DNA of 64,000 nt from Flavimaribacter sp039888615 (GTDB lineage: Bacteria; Pseudomonadota; Alphaproteobacteria; Rhizobiales; Rhizobiaceae). Shown one piece after another: positions 34,438 to 43,658 of the stretch. Numbering within the stretch: the first letter of the stretch is position 1; each line of letters starts with the position of its first letter. The stretch lies in the NCBI GenBank assembly GCA_039888615.1, contig JBDQQS010000002.1, one strand, 5' to 3'. The notes below the pieces were generated by a model, which did not search any database, was not told where the DNA came from, and saw nothing but the letters and a program-made list of their open reading frames with translations. The translations under genes were made by a program, and so were the position numbers.

Positions 34438-35433
34438 CTAGAGGCCAAGTCCTTCTATCCACTTGGTGATGATATCCGCAGTTTCCTCTGTCGTGCCGGG
34501 AGATAGGATGTCGCCCGCCAGCACGTGCTGTGACGCGCTCTCCACATTTTCAATTACCACGATTTTCGCGTCGCCGCCCCAGCGTCCGGCCATATTCCGT
34601 GTTTCTTCCGGGCTGACTACCTGATCATTTTCCGAGATCAGAAAAAGAGCGGGAACCTTGATTGCCTCGATGTCGGATTTGCGCGTGTCCCTGACGAGCT
34701 CCGCCATCGGCAGCAGCACGGATGACGGATAGCGGGTTGTCCAGTTCTCTCCCTGATCCTCGTTCTCAGGCTCGAAACTGCGCCATTCTCCAACGGTCAG
34801 ATCAAGAATCTGCTGCGCCCACGGACCAGCCAGCAGGTCCGATCCGGCTGCCTGCATTCGGTAATTGGGAGAGATCATCACCAGGCCGGCGACATTCGGC
34901 AACGGGTTTTGCCGAGCCGTCAGCCATGTCGCCAGCGTGCCGCCGGTGGAGGTGGCTATGATAACCACGTGTTCGCCGATCCTGCGGCCAATCTCTACGG
35001 CTTCAGCGGTGTCGTTTATCCATTTGTTGTAGGTTGCTTCGCCCATGGCTTCGGGTGTTCGGCCATGTCCCGTCAGGCGCGTATAGTAGAGATTGGCGCC
35101 AAGCCTTTCTGCAACGAGATCGGGCACGGGTCTGATTTCGGCGGGCGAAGCAGAAAAGCCATGGATGTAGACGATCGAAATCGGCGTCTTGGCTCTTGAG
35201 TTGGGGTAAGCCCAAACCAGCTGTTTTTGGTTGTTTTCGCGTATGTCGTCAAAGCGCGATTCCCTTTCAGCGACATAGGCGTCTATGTCGTCGCCGATCG
35301 CCGCCGGGTCGAAGCGTATGGCTGTGTCGGGCTGAATGCGTGGGCCGGCGAGATAAATCACCGTCAGCGCCGCGATCACAATGACCGCGGAGTAAAATAA
35401 TACCCGTAACCTGGAACGCTTTTTTCTCTTCAT
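34438..35433 (-). CDS. Membrane-anchored alpha/beta hydrolase (carboxylesterase-like)
   Basis: 331 residues. A Lys/Arg-rich N terminus precedes one membrane helix (LFYSAVIVIAALTVIYLAG), so the catalytic domain should face the periplasm. Oxyanion motif IHGFSASPAEI, nucleophile serine in ATSTGGT, acid in SENDQVVSPEE, histidine in ASQHVLAG. Most like monoacylglycerol-lipase or carboxylesterase types; the substrate is unknown. Confidence 0.85.
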   Translation of the reverse strand: MKRKKRSRLRVLFYSAVIVIAALTVIYLAGPRIQPDTAIRFDPAAIGDDIDAYVAERESRFDDIRENNQKQLVWAYPNSRAKTPISIVYIHGFSASPAEIRPVPDLVAERLGANLYYTRLTGHGRTPEAMGEATYNKWINDTAEAVEIGRRIGEHVVIIATSTGGTLATWLTARQNPLPNVAGLVMISPNYRMQAAGSDLLAGPWAQQILDLTVGEWRSFEPENEDQGENWTTRYPSSVLLPMAELVRDTRKSDIEAIKVPALFLISENDQVVSPEETRNMAGRWGGDAKIVVIENVESASQHVLAGDILSPGTTEETADIITKWIEGLGL

Positions 35434-35450
35434 TCGGTTTGTCCTCCCGT

Positions 35451-35927
35451 TCAGGAATCGTGCATATCAATGTCGATGTTCGGTCGATCGACCACCTCGC
35501 GCAACGCGAAGGACGAGTTGATCTTGACCACATGCGGCAATGCCGAAAGCCATTCCTTGTGGATTCTTTCGTAATCCGGCAGGTCGCGGGCGGCAACCCG
35601 CAACACGTAATCGTATTCGCCCGACATGAGATAGCAAACGAGGACATTCGGACAGCGCCTGACCGCCGCCTCGAATTCGCTGAGCGTCTTGCCGAATTGC
35701 CCCGACAGCGAAATCTGCACGATAACGGTCATGCCGTGGTTGAGCGCATTGTTTGAAATGCGCGCATAGTAGCCCCGAATGACGCCGGATTTTTCCAGAA
35801 TATCGAGGCGGCGCGAACACGCCGACGGGGAAAGCCCGACCTTGTCCGCCAGGTTTGCGTTGGAGATGCGGCCATCCTGCTGCAATGTCCGCGCAATGGC
35901 AATATCGATTGCGTCAAGCTTATTCAT
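35451..35927 (-). CDS. Lrp/AsnC-family regulator (probable alanine dehydrogenase activator)
   Basis: 158 residues: an N-terminal helix-turn-helix (RISNANLADKVGLSPSACSRRLDILEKSGVI) and a C-terminal RAM ligand-binding domain (VIVQISLSGQFGKTLSEFEAAVRRCPNVLVCYLMSGEYDYVLRVAARD). Divergent from alanine dehydrogenase, the arrangement of AldR, which senses alanine or other amino acids. GAAGGAT precedes the ATG. Confidence 0.92.
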   Translation of the reverse strand: MNKLDAIDIAIARTLQQDGRISNANLADKVGLSPSACSRRLDILEKSGVIRGYYARISNNALNHGMTVIVQISLSGQFGKTLSEFEAAVRRCPNVLVCYLMSGEYDYVLRVAARDLPDYERIHKEWLSALPHVVKINSSFALREVVDRPNIDIDMHDS

Positions 35928-35950
35928 TCGAAGATCCTTCGAAAAATGCC

Positions 35951-35969
35951 AATATTATAGAATAATATT
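35951..35969. promoter_or_regulatory. Palindromic operator between lrp-type gene and ald
   Basis: AATATTAT and ATAATATT around AGA, a perfect AT-rich palindrome of the Lrp type, 24 bases from the regulator start and 118 from ald, well placed for both. Confidence 0.75.
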
Positions 35970-36086
35970 CGATTCTTGCGTGGCGATCAATCCCAGTTTG
36001 CAAGGACATTTCGTGGGTTTTGCGCTGAAATGATCGCCATTGTGACTGCGGCGACCAGACGCCGCTGCGATGAGGAGACATTACAA

Positions 36087-37205
36087 ATGCGCGTGGGTTG
36101 CCCAAAGGAAATCAAGAACAACGAATATCGGGTCGGCCTTACGCCTGGCTCTGTCCGCGAATATATTGCTCATGGTCATGAGGTGATCGTGGAAACCGGA
36201 GCGGGTCTCGGCATCGACGCGGACGACGGAGCCTATCGCGCCGCTGGAGCAAAGATCGTCGAAACGGCGAATGATGTTTTCGAACAGGCGGACATGATCG
36301 TTAAGGTCAAGGAGCCTCAGCCAGCGGAATGGGCGATGCTCAGAGAAGGCCAGCTTCTCTATACCTACCTGCATCTGGCTCCGGATCCGGAACAGACGAA
36401 AGGTCTGGTGGAATCCGGCTGTACGGCGGTCGCCTACGAAACCGTCACCGATGCCCATGGCGGACTGCCGCTTCTTGCCCCGATGTCCGAAGTCGCCGGA
36501 AGGCTCTCGATTCAGGCGGGCGCCACGGCGCTTGAAAAGGTCAATGGCGGGCGCGGTCTCCTGCTCGGAGGCGTGCCGGGCGTATTGCCGGGCAAGGTTA
36601 CCATTATCGGTGGCGGCGTGGTCGGGCTCAATGCAGCCAAGATGGCTGTGGGTCTGGGCGCGGACGTTACCATCGTCGATCGTTCCCTGGGACGCTTGCG
36701 CGAGCTGGACGACATTTTCAGCGGACGTATCAACACACGCTATTCGACCATTGAAGCCGTCGAAGAAGAGGTCTTCTCAGCCGATGTCGTAGTCGGCGCC
36801 GTTCTGATTCCTGGCGCGGCCGCCCCGAAGCTCGTCACCAGAGAGATGCTTTCGGGCATGAAGAAGGGTGCGGTTATTGTCGATGTCGCCATCGATCAGG
36901 GCGGATGTTTCGAAACTTCTCACGCGACGACGCATTCCAACCCGACGTTTGAGGTCGATGGCGTTGTCCATTATTGCGTCGCCAATATGCCGGGCGCAGT
37001 CCCTGTCACCTCGGCGCATGCGCTCAACAACGCAACGCTGCAATATGGATTGCAGCTTGCGGATAAGGGATTGAAGGCGATTGCAGAAAACCGGCACTTG
37101 CGCGCGGGCCTGAACGTCCACAGAGGGCGTATCACGAATGAGGCTGTCGCCAGCGCTCTCGGATATGAACTTGCCGAGCCGGAAAGCTTTCTCAAGGTCG
37201 CTTGA
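36087..37205 (+). CDS. ald: Alanine dehydrogenase
   Basis: 372 residues, the normal length. It interconverts L-alanine and pyruvate + ammonium with NAD. The N-terminal MRVGCPKEIKNNEYRVGLTP holds the pyruvate-binding Arg, VKVKEPQ the catalytic Lys, YTYLHLAPD the catalytic His, the Rossmann loop is IIGGGVVGLNAA, and IDQGGCFETSHATTHSNP is typical of the family. GAGGAG precedes ATG 36087. Confidence 0.96.
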   Translation: MRVGCPKEIKNNEYRVGLTPGSVREYIAHGHEVIVETGAGLGIDADDGAYRAAGAKIVETANDVFEQADMIVKVKEPQPAEWAMLREGQLLYTYLHLAPDPEQTKGLVESGCTAVAYETVTDAHGGLPLLAPMSEVAGRLSIQAGATALEKVNGGRGLLLGGVPGVLPGKVTIIGGGVVGLNAAKMAVGLGADVTIVDRSLGRLRELDDIFSGRINTRYSTIEAVEEEVFSADVVVGAVLIPGAAAPKLVTREMLSGMKKGAVIVDVAIDQGGCFETSHATTHSNPTFEVDGVVHYCVANMPGAVPVTSAHALNNATLQYGLQLADKGLKAIAENRHLRAGLNVHRGRITNEAVASALGYELAEPESFLKVA

Positions 37206-37230
37206 CGTTTCTCCCTCAAGCGATCCTGCC

Positions 37231-37266
37231 AAACCAGCCCCGCCGCACCAACGGGGCTGGTTTTTT
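37231..37266 (+). terminator. Terminator of ald
   Basis: AAACCAGCCCCG and CGGGGCTGGTTT pair around CCGCACCAA, followed by T's. Confidence 0.92.
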
Positions 37267-37287
37267 ATGTGAAGAGAGTTCGCGGGA

Positions 37288-37845
37288 TCAGTCCCGTTTC
37301 ATGATCTTGAGCAAGTCATCGTCAGTCAGCGGATGGATGAATGTGTCGCTCTGGCCGATCGGTTCGAAACCGAATTTCTGGTAAAGCGGAAGGGCCGCCG
37401 GGTGGTCCAGTGTGCAGGTGTTGATCGTAACCTTGTTTGGATTGATCTCCCATGCGGCGTCGATCGCCTGTTTCAGGAACCAACGGCCCAGCCCCATGCC
37501 ATGGGCGTGGTCCATCATCCCGAAATACTCGATGTTGATGGAATCGTCCTGCTGCGCGCGCAATTCGAAAAGCCCCGTCGGCGCGCCGTCCAGATAGAGC
37601 ACGTCGATTGTCGTCTCTTGCGAATGAACCAGCGCAGCCAGCGCCGTATCATCGAGCCGAAGCCGCGCCACCCAGTGCCAGCGTCGACCTATGCGGTATT
37701 GTAGATAGCGATAGAAATGAAGCGGCATCCGATCCTGGCGCATCAATGCGACGTGCAGGTTGACCGGCATGGGCGCGGTCAGTTTGGGGCGCTCTTTTTG
37801 TTCCAGATATGTAACGACGGCTTTTCGGGGCGATTTTCGGATCAT
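37288..37845 (-). CDS. GNAT-family N-acetyltransferase
   Basis: 185 residues from ATG 37845, which overlaps the sseA stop as ATGA. The acetyl-CoA loop is HAHGMGLGRWFLKQA (motif A), followed by NTCTLDHPAALPLYQKFGFEPIG, the usual C-terminal GNAT pattern. The acceptor is unknown. As the last gene of a cysteine-handling operon it could acylate a thiol amino acid or a related amine, which is inference only. Confidence 0.88.
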   Translation of the reverse strand: MIRKSPRKAVVTYLEQKERPKLTAPMPVNLHVALMRQDRMPLHFYRYLQYRIGRRWHWVARLRLDDTALAALVHSQETTIDVLYLDGAPTGLFELRAQQDDSINIEYFGMMDHAHGMGLGRWFLKQAIDAAWEINPNKVTINTCTLDHPAALPLYQKFGFEPIGQSDTFIHPLTDDDLLKIMKRD

Positions 37846-38696
37846 CGGCTGTTTCCCGTGTCCACCGGGGTGTCTTCGCGCGAGCCCCATTCAGACCAGG
37901 AGCCGTCATAAAGCCTGTTGTCCTGGTGACCGAGTGATTCGAGTGCGAGGATGATCGCCGCCGCCGTAACACCGGAGCCACAGCTCGTCACCACAGGCTT
38001 GTCCAGATCCATTCCTGCTTCGTCGAAAGCGGATCTGAGCGCCTCGAGGTCCTTCAGATAACCGTTATCGGACAGGGTCATCACCGGTATGTTGAAGGCG
38101 CCGGGCATATGCCCCGAACGTATGCCTTCGCGCGGCTCCGGCTCGCTGCCCGAAAATCTTCCGGGACTGCGCGCATCGGCAATCTGCGCGCCGCCTTCGG
38201 AGACGATCGATTGAATCATCGAGAAAGGGGCGAGGCGACTGTCATCGAAATCTGCGATGAACTCGGTGGGTGCAGGGCGCGTCACCGCGTCCGTGACAGG
38301 ACGACCTTCCTTTTTCCAGTTGTCGAACCCGCCGTCGAGAATATGCACCTTGTTGGCGCCCATGACGCGGAGCATCCACCAGACGCGGGGCGCGGTGAAA
38401 ATACCCGGACCGTCATAGACGACGATCCTATCGTTGTTTGACAATCCCAGCCTTGACGCGTGAGCGGCGAAAACCGCCGGGGAGGGAAGCGCGTGGGGCA
38501 GGTCGGCTCCCGGCTCCACAATCTCGTCCTGATCGAAGAACACGGCTCCGGGAATATGGCCGTCGTCATATTCCTTGCGCTGGTTTCGATTTTGGAATGG
38601 CAGATACCAGGACGCGTCTACAATTTTCAGGTCTGGCTCCGGGAGCTGCGACTCCAGCCAGTCCGCAGACACGACAAAGGGGCTTTTTACAGACAT
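37842..38696 (-). CDS. sseA: 3-mercaptopyruvate sulfurtransferase
   Basis: 284 residues with two rhodanese domains. The active-site loop is SCGSGVTA (CGSGV(T/S)A type), which marks mercaptopyruvate rather than thiosulfate as donor. It moves sulfur from 3-mercaptopyruvate, the deamination product of cysteine, to thiols or cyanide. The start is ATG 38696, 12 bases after the alaX stop. Confidence 0.93.
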   Translation of the reverse strand: MSVKSPFVVSADWLESQLPEPDLKIVDASWYLPFQNRNQRKEYDDGHIPGAVFFDQDEIVEPGADLPHALPSPAVFAAHASRLGLSNNDRIVVYDGPGIFTAPRVWWMLRVMGANKVHILDGGFDNWKKEGRPVTDAVTRPAPTEFIADFDDSRLAPFSMIQSIVSEGGAQIADARSPGRFSGSEPEPREGIRSGHMPGAFNIPVMTLSDNGYLKDLEALRSAFDEAGMDLDKPVVTSCGSGVTAAAIILALESLGHQDNRLYDGSWSEWGSREDTPVDTGNSR

Positions 38697-38708
38697 GAAC
38701 GAAAGATC

Positions 38709-39449
38709 CTATTCCGGTAACGCGCCGAACCGTATCCGGAATCGCCTGTTTTCTCGACCCTTTTTCTCGATCTTTCCGATATGGATTGCGCCCACTTCCT
38801 TCGTTTCGGAAACATGCGTGCCTCCGCATGGCTGGCTGTCGATCGAAGAGTCTTCGCCGATACAAACAAGGCGCACGCGACCGCTGCCATTTGGAGGGCG
38901 AACATTCTTTGATTTTACGAGCTCGGGATTGGCCTCCAGGTCGGCTTCCGTGATCCACTGCGTGAAGATTGGATGGTTGCCGTCGACGAGATTCATTAGC
39001 TTTTCGGTAACAGTCTTCTTGTCGACGATGTCGCTCATGTCGAAATCGACCCGGCTCTCGTTCTCGCTAACCGAGGCGCCGGTAATGCCAAAGGGGCAAA
39101 TAACCGTCAGCAGATGGCAGGCGGTATGCATGCGCATCAGCTTGTAGCGTCGTTCCCAATCGATGTGGAGGACCAGTTTTTCACCGACGCCGGGAACCGG
39201 TTGATCATTCGCTGGCACGTGGATGATCTCGGCCTTGCTCTCGCCCGTAATCGTCGCGGCGACGTCGATCCGGGATCCATCTTCAAGCTCAAAAAAACCA
39301 GTGTCGCCCGGCTGGCCGCCGGAGGTTGCGTAGAAGCATGTACGGTCGAGCACTATGCCGCCTCGATCATTTATCGCGACGACCGTGGCTTCGGAAGTCG
39401 TCAGATAGCTGTCTTCAATGAAAAGCGGCTCAGTATCGGGCACGGTCAA
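38709..39449 (-). CDS. alaX: Alanyl-tRNA editing protein AlaX (trans-editing)
   Basis: 246 residues, the AlaX-M size. The zinc site is visible as RMHTACHLL (HxxxH) and QPCGGTHV (Cys and His). The N-terminal part is the AlaRS-like glycine-rich domain (CFYATSGGQPGDTG). It hydrolyses mischarged Ser- or Gly-tRNA(Ala). The start overlaps the stop of the upstream cysteine synthase by four bases. Confidence 0.93.
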   Translation of the reverse strand: MTVPDTEPLFIEDSYLTTSEATVVAINDRGGIVLDRTCFYATSGGQPGDTGFFELEDGSRIDVAATITGESKAEIIHVPANDQPVPGVGEKLVLHIDWERRYKLMRMHTACHLLTVICPFGITGASVSENESRVDFDMSDIVDKKTVTEKLMNLVDGNHPIFTQWITEADLEANPELVKSKNVRPPNGSGRVRLVCIGEDSSIDSQPCGGTHVSETKEVGAIHIGKIEKKGRENRRFRIRFGALPE

Positions 39450-40483
39450 ACCTCGACGAAGGGTATGTCGATCGCCGATTCCCTTTCCATCCAGTCAGGG
39501 TAGGGCAGATCCTTTGATTTCAGGAATTCAGGATTGAAGAGTTTTGACAAGTAACGGTTTCCGTAATCGCACAGCACGGTCACGATCGTGTGCCCCGGAC
39601 CCATCTCCTGCGCCATGCGGATTGCGCCAGCTATGTTGATGCCCGAGGAACCGCCCAGGCACATTCCCTCTTCCTGGATGAGATCGAAAATGATCGGCAG
39701 CGCTTCCGAATCCGGGATCGAATAGGCGAAATCCGGGGTGAAGCCTTCCAGGTTGGCCGTGATGCGTCCCTGACCGATGCCTTCGGTGATGGAATTGCCT
39801 TCGGATTTGAACTCGCCATTGACGTAAAATTCGTAGAGAGCAGCGCCTTTCGGATCGGCAAGGCCGATTTTTACGTCCGGATTGCGATCCTTGAGGCCAA
39901 GGCTGACCCCGGCGAGAGTGCCGCCCGAGCCGACGGCGCAGATGAAGCCGTCTACCTTGCCATCCGTATCCCGCCAGATTTCCGGCGCCGTGGTCTCGAC
40001 ATGCGCCTGTCGATTGATTGCGTTGTCGAACTGGTTTGCCCAGATAGCGCCGTTTTCTTCTTCAGTTGCAATCTGTTCGGCCAGACGGCTCGACAAGCGA
40101 ACGTAATTGTTGGGATTTCTATAGGGCGCGGCCGGCACTTGCACGAGCTCAGCGCCAAGGAGGCGGAGCGCGTCCTTCTTTTCCTGGCTCTGTGTCTCGG
40201 GGATGACAATAACGGTGCGGTATCCGAGCGTCTTGGCGACCATAGCCAGGCCAATGCCGGTGTTTCCGGCCGTGCCTTCGACGATGACGCCGCCAGGGCG
40301 CAGCAAGCCTTTCTTCTCGGCGTCGCGCACGATATAGAGCGCCGCGCGGTCCTTCACAGATTGTCCAGGGTTCAGGAACTCGGCTTTGCCGAGGATCGTG
40401 CAGCCGGTGAGCTCGGAGGCCTTCTTCAGCTTGATCAGCGGCGTATCGCCTATGCCGTCCAGCACCGATTCTTCAAAATTCAT
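39446..40483 (-). CDS. Cysteine synthase A, second type
   Basis: 345 residues. PLP lysine in GQSVKDRA, substrate loop GTAGNTGIG, phosphate loop VGSGGTLAG, and the GGSSGIN region. It is clearly divergent from cysK at 961, with a longer C terminus (LFNPEFLKSKDLPYPDWMER). It opens a four-gene operon (cysteine synthase, alaX, sseA, GNAT) with ATGA overlaps at two of the three junctions. CGGGAGG precedes the ATG. Cystathionine beta-synthase activity is an alternative, though the regulatory CBS domains are absent. Confidence 0.88.
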   Translation of the reverse strand: MNFEESVLDGIGDTPLIKLKKASELTGCTILGKAEFLNPGQSVKDRAALYIVRDAEKKGLLRPGGVIVEGTAGNTGIGLAMVAKTLGYRTVIVIPETQSQEKKDALRLLGAELVQVPAAPYRNPNNYVRLSSRLAEQIATEEENGAIWANQFDNAINRQAHVETTAPEIWRDTDGKVDGFICAVGSGGTLAGVSLGLKDRNPDVKIGLADPKGAALYEFYVNGEFKSEGNSITEGIGQGRITANLEGFTPDFAYSIPDSEALPIIFDLIQEEGMCLGGSSGINIAGAIRMAQEMGPGHTIVTVLCDYGNRYLSKLFNPEFLKSKDLPYPDWMERESAIDIPFVEV

Positions 40484-40686
40484 GGCGTTTCGCCTCCCGT
40501 TTGACGCGACACGGCGCGATCTTCATAACAGTTTGTCGCCTGCAGACAAAGCAGTCGTTGGCCAATGGATAGTCTCTCGGCGGCGCGTAAACAAGGAATG
40601 TCATTCGCCGCTGATGCGCCCTTGCGATAGGCGATTTTCAGCTGCCGTAGGGAATTCAAATTATTATTTGCGCCATACCCTGACCT

Positions 40687-41940
40687 TCACGCCTTTTCAT
40701 AGACAAGCTGCCGAACATTGATGTTTTCAGCGCGAAAACCGGCCTCGCAATAGTTGAGATAGAATTCCCAAAGTCTTTTGAAACGGCCGTCATAACCAAG
40801 CGGCTCTATCGTCGGCCAGGCGGCGGTGAAGCGTTGATACCATTCAGCGAGCGTGCGCGCGTAATCATGCGCAAAGGCGCGCTCCGAGCTCAGCGCCAGT
40901 CCGGCTTCCTTGCCAAGATTTGCCATGATTTCCCGCGTAGGCAACATGCCGCCCGGAAACACGTATTTCTGGATGAAATCGGGACTTCGCCGGTACTGCG
41001 CATATTCCTTTTCGTGAATGGTGATCACCTGAACCCCGGCGGAACCGCCGGGTTTGAGGCACTCTCTCAGCTTCTCAAAATAGACATTCCAGTATTTTTC
41101 GCCGACAGCCTCAAACATCTCCACCGAGACAATGTGATCATACTGACCTTTTTCCTCACGATAGTCCTGGAAACGCAACTCCACGAGATCGGTCAAGCCG
41201 GCTTTTTCTATCCTGTCTCTGGCGTAGTCGAGCTGGCTCTGGCTTATCGTCAAGCCTGTGACTTTGACGCCCCTGTCTTTCGCCAGATATTCAGCGAATG
41301 CGCCCCATCCGCAGCCGATTTCCAGCACATGGTCCCCGCGCTTCGCGCCGATAGCGTCGGCGAGGGCGGCGTATTTGGCTTTTTGTGCGCTTTCCAGATC
41401 GTTGGCGCCGGTCTGATACAAAGCGGACGAATAGGTCATGCCGGGGTCGAGCCACTGCTCGTAGAACGAATTGCCGAGGTCATAATGCGAGGCGATATTC
41501 TTCTTCGCCTGGCTCTTGGTGTTGCTGCGCAGGAAGTGACGCAAATTCTCGACGACCACGGAAAGCAAACGCGCGATGCCGGCCATGTGGCTGCGCATGT
41601 CGGCGTTGACGACAAACAGTTCCAGAAACGTCGGCACGTCGGGGCTGTCCCAATCACCGTCGATATAGGTTTCCGCGACGCCGATCGTGCCGCGACGGAT
41701 CGCGGCGGGAATGAGCTTCCAGTTGTGCAGGATAAGCGTTGCGTCCGGGCCCGGTTCGCAGCCGCTGATCGAATGCGTGTTCCCGTCGGGAAACTGGATG
41801 GATAGCGAACCCTGTTTCAGATCCGCAAGCATGCGCAACATTGCGCGCGCGCCGAACGGTATTTTGTGTTGGGGAAGGTGTTCTTGAGATCGTCCAGCTG
41901 TTGACATGGAGCCGGATCCGTCAATTTCGTTTTCCGACAA
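40687..41940 (-). CDS. cfa: Cyclopropane-fatty-acyl-phospholipid synthase
   Basis: 417 residues. It transfers a methylene group from SAM to double bonds in membrane phospholipids, usually in stationary phase. N-terminal lipid-binding domain, then KKNIASHYDLGNSFYEQWLD, the SAM motif LEIGCGWGAFAEYLA and the catalytic region VSVEMFEAVGEKYW. TTG 41940 is chosen because GGGAGAAG lies just before it; ATG 41907 lacks a site. The gene stands alone. Confidence 0.93.
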   Translation of the reverse strand: MSENEIDGSGSMSTAGRSQEHLPQHKIPFGARAMLRMLADLKQGSLSIQFPDGNTHSISGCEPGPDATLILHNWKLIPAAIRRGTIGVAETYIDGDWDSPDVPTFLELFVVNADMRSHMAGIARLLSVVVENLRHFLRSNTKSQAKKNIASHYDLGNSFYEQWLDPGMTYSSALYQTGANDLESAQKAKYAALADAIGAKRGDHVLEIGCGWGAFAEYLAKDRGVKVTGLTISQSQLDYARDRIEKAGLTDLVELRFQDYREEKGQYDHIVSVEMFEAVGEKYWNVYFEKLRECLKPGGSAGVQVITIHEKEYAQYRRSPDFIQKYVFPGGMLPTREIMANLGKEAGLALSSERAFAHDYARTLAEWYQRFTAAWPTIEPLGYDGRFKRLWEFYLNYCEAGFRAENINVRQLVYEKA

Positions 41941-42362
41941 AGGCTTCTCCCTGCTTGCACTAGTGCCGATATGTGCGCCGGCTTATAATCTGTATGGACC
42001 GGCGGACCTATTATTGTTCCTGCTCTTACCAGCGTGCTTTTTATATCTTCATCCTGCGGCTTTTGTCTTCCCGCCGAGTTGCTTTTTTTCTAGGGTCAAG
42101 CGGTCTGGTGAGATAGTTTGGCCGCGGAAATTGCCCGGACGGGGGTTCCTGTCTCGTCGCCATTGTCCTTACAATCTGTACGACGGCCGCTGTGCAGGTT
42201 GCTGTCATGAAGATTTCAAAGCCAAGCGCGCCTGTTCCATTCGTGGTGCATAAGTGGAGTGTTTCACCTGTAGGGCGCTTGCAGATCGACAGGATGTGCG
42301 GATCAATAGATGCGCAAATGATTGGAACGGAGCCTTGCGAAGCTGTGAAAGCGCCTGGAACG
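41941..42362. other. Gene-free stretch between cfa and the orphan anti-sigma factor
   Basis: I looked here for an ECF sigma factor, the usual partner of the downstream gene, and found no sigma region 2 or 4 in any frame. Nothing else stands out. Confidence 0.6.
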
Positions 42363-43061
42363 ATGAGTGGCGAAGACCGATACCAGGAATTCGACGACAA
42401 TCAGGTCGCCGAATTCGTGCTGGGAACGTTGCCTCATGACCAGCGCGCCGCATTCACAAATCGATTGCGCATCGATCCTTCTCTTGCAATGGCTGTGCGA
42501 CGCTGGGAGGCTCGACTACTGCCGTTGAGCGGTGAGATCACGTTGGACGAACCTCAGCGCGCCGCAAACCAAAACACCGAACACGTGCTCTATGAAGCGC
42601 CTGAAAAACCGGCGTCCTGGTGGTCCAGCCTCGCCGTGTGGCAGGCCGCAAGCGCCGTGTGCCTCGCAGCAGTATTGTTACTTGGCGCATCCCTTTTGGC
42701 GTTGCAACGGGGGGCGGATCGATTTTCTCCTGTATTCGTCGGTCGCGTCGCCGGCAATCCGGATATCGTGCAGCTTCACGTCGCCTATGATCCGGCGCGA
42801 TCCGTGTTGAAGATCAACCGGACGCAAGGTGGGCCCGGGCAGGGGCGCGATTTTGAACTTTGGCTGATCTCGGACGGGAATCCGCCCGCCTCCCTGGGCC
42901 TGCTCGCAAGAGACCGTATTTACGAAATTTCGGTTCCGGACGGCCTGGCAGCGCGCATGGACAACGCCGTCCTTGCGATCAGCGATGAGCCGGCAGGCGG
43001 CTCGTCTTCCGGGCAAGCGATTGGCGCTGTGCTGGCGACGGGTAATCTGGTGCGCCTGTAG
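42363..43061 (+). CDS. Anti-sigma-K (RskA)-type factor without adjacent sigma gene
   Basis: 232 residues. A short N-terminal helical anti-sigma domain (YQEFDDNQVAEFVLGTLPHDQRAAFTNRL ... RRWEARLLPLSGEI), one membrane helix (LAVWQAASAVCLAAVLLLGASLLALQ) and a periplasmic RskA domain (FELWLISDGNPPASLGLLARDRIYEISVP). The family normally binds an ECF19-type sigma factor encoded just upstream; none is there. The ATG is preceded only by a weak site, so a longer start is possible. Confidence 0.82.
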   Translation: MSGEDRYQEFDDNQVAEFVLGTLPHDQRAAFTNRLRIDPSLAMAVRRWEARLLPLSGEITLDEPQRAANQNTEHVLYEAPEKPASWWSSLAVWQAASAVCLAAVLLLGASLLALQRGADRFSPVFVGRVAGNPDIVQLHVAYDPARSVLKINRTQGGPGQGRDFELWLISDGNPPASLGLLARDRIYEISVPDGLAARMDNAVLAISDEPAGGSSSGQAIGAVLATGNLVRL

Positions 43062-43170
43062 CGGATATCACAATTTGCAAAGCGTCCCGAGAGCGGACAT
43101 GTCGAGGCTGCAGGTTTTCTTGAGGCTCTGCAGATCAACGCGCAGTTCACTGTCTAAATTTGTCGGGAAC

Positions 43171-43244
43171 TGGAGGCCTCGCCCGGAATCGAACCGGGAT
43201 AGAAGGATTTGCAGTCCTCTGCGTAACCATTCCGCCACGAGGCC
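43171..43244 (-). tRNA. tRNA-Cys (GCA)
   Basis: 74 bases with encoded CCA. Acceptor GGCCTCG/CGAGGCC, anticodon loop CTGCAAA flanked by AGGA and TCCT, TPsiC arm CCCGGTTCGATTCCGGG. Confidence 0.95.
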
Positions 43245-43370
43245 TCAGTATGCCGATCGGCCGAACGCACTTAGAATGAAATCAGCACCAGTGCAAGGTC
43301 AATCCTCTAAAAATCCTGTTCGCTCTATCGCGGTTGTCGATTTGGGTTGTCATGAGCTTTCATCAAGCGC

Positions 43371-43658
43371 TTACGATCCAGAATTGCCGCCGTTTCTGAC
43401 CTTGCGTCCGAACCTGACAGCCAGCCGACGGCGCCAGCGGCGAACCATCGGCAAATCGTGAGACAGCACGAGCAGACCGAGCGGAATCATCCAGAAACCG
43501 AGTATAGGCAGAAAGCCCAGAATTCCGCCAACAACGAGCAGAGATCCAAGGCCAACCCGGAACAGTCGCGAGCGCGGAAGTCCGAGCTTCTTGTTGCCAA
43601 GCTTGACATGCGGACGCGAGCGTTTGTTCGCGTGCGCGGAACCAGCCTGTTCCCTCAT
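43371..43658 (-). CDS. Small membrane protein, PGPGW-like
   Basis: 95 residues from ATG 43658. A basic N terminus is followed by two short helices (LGSLLVVGGILGFLPIL and WMIPLGLLVLSHD) and a very basic tail (VRRWRRRLAVRFGRK). This pattern is common in Rhizobiales and resembles the PGPGW/YqgA-like small membrane proteins. Starts at 43727 or 43814 are open in frame but would crowd the tRNA-Asn gene. The function is unknown. Confidence 0.65.
   Translation of the reverse strand: MREQAGSAHANKRSRPHVKLGNKKLGLPRSRLFRVGLGSLLVVGGILGFLPILGFWMIPLGLLVLSHDLPMVRRWRRRLAVRFGRKVRNGGNSGS

Noticed and set aside
41990..42020. A possible EcfG promoter for cfa (GGAAC-N16-GGTC on the minus strand)
   Set aside because: The -10 lacks GTT; the match is no better than chance.
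42192..42362. An N-terminal extension of the orphan anti-sigma factor starting at 42192
   Set aside because: The extra 57 residues have no family counterpart, and ECF sigma motifs are also absent, so the start at 42363 was kept.
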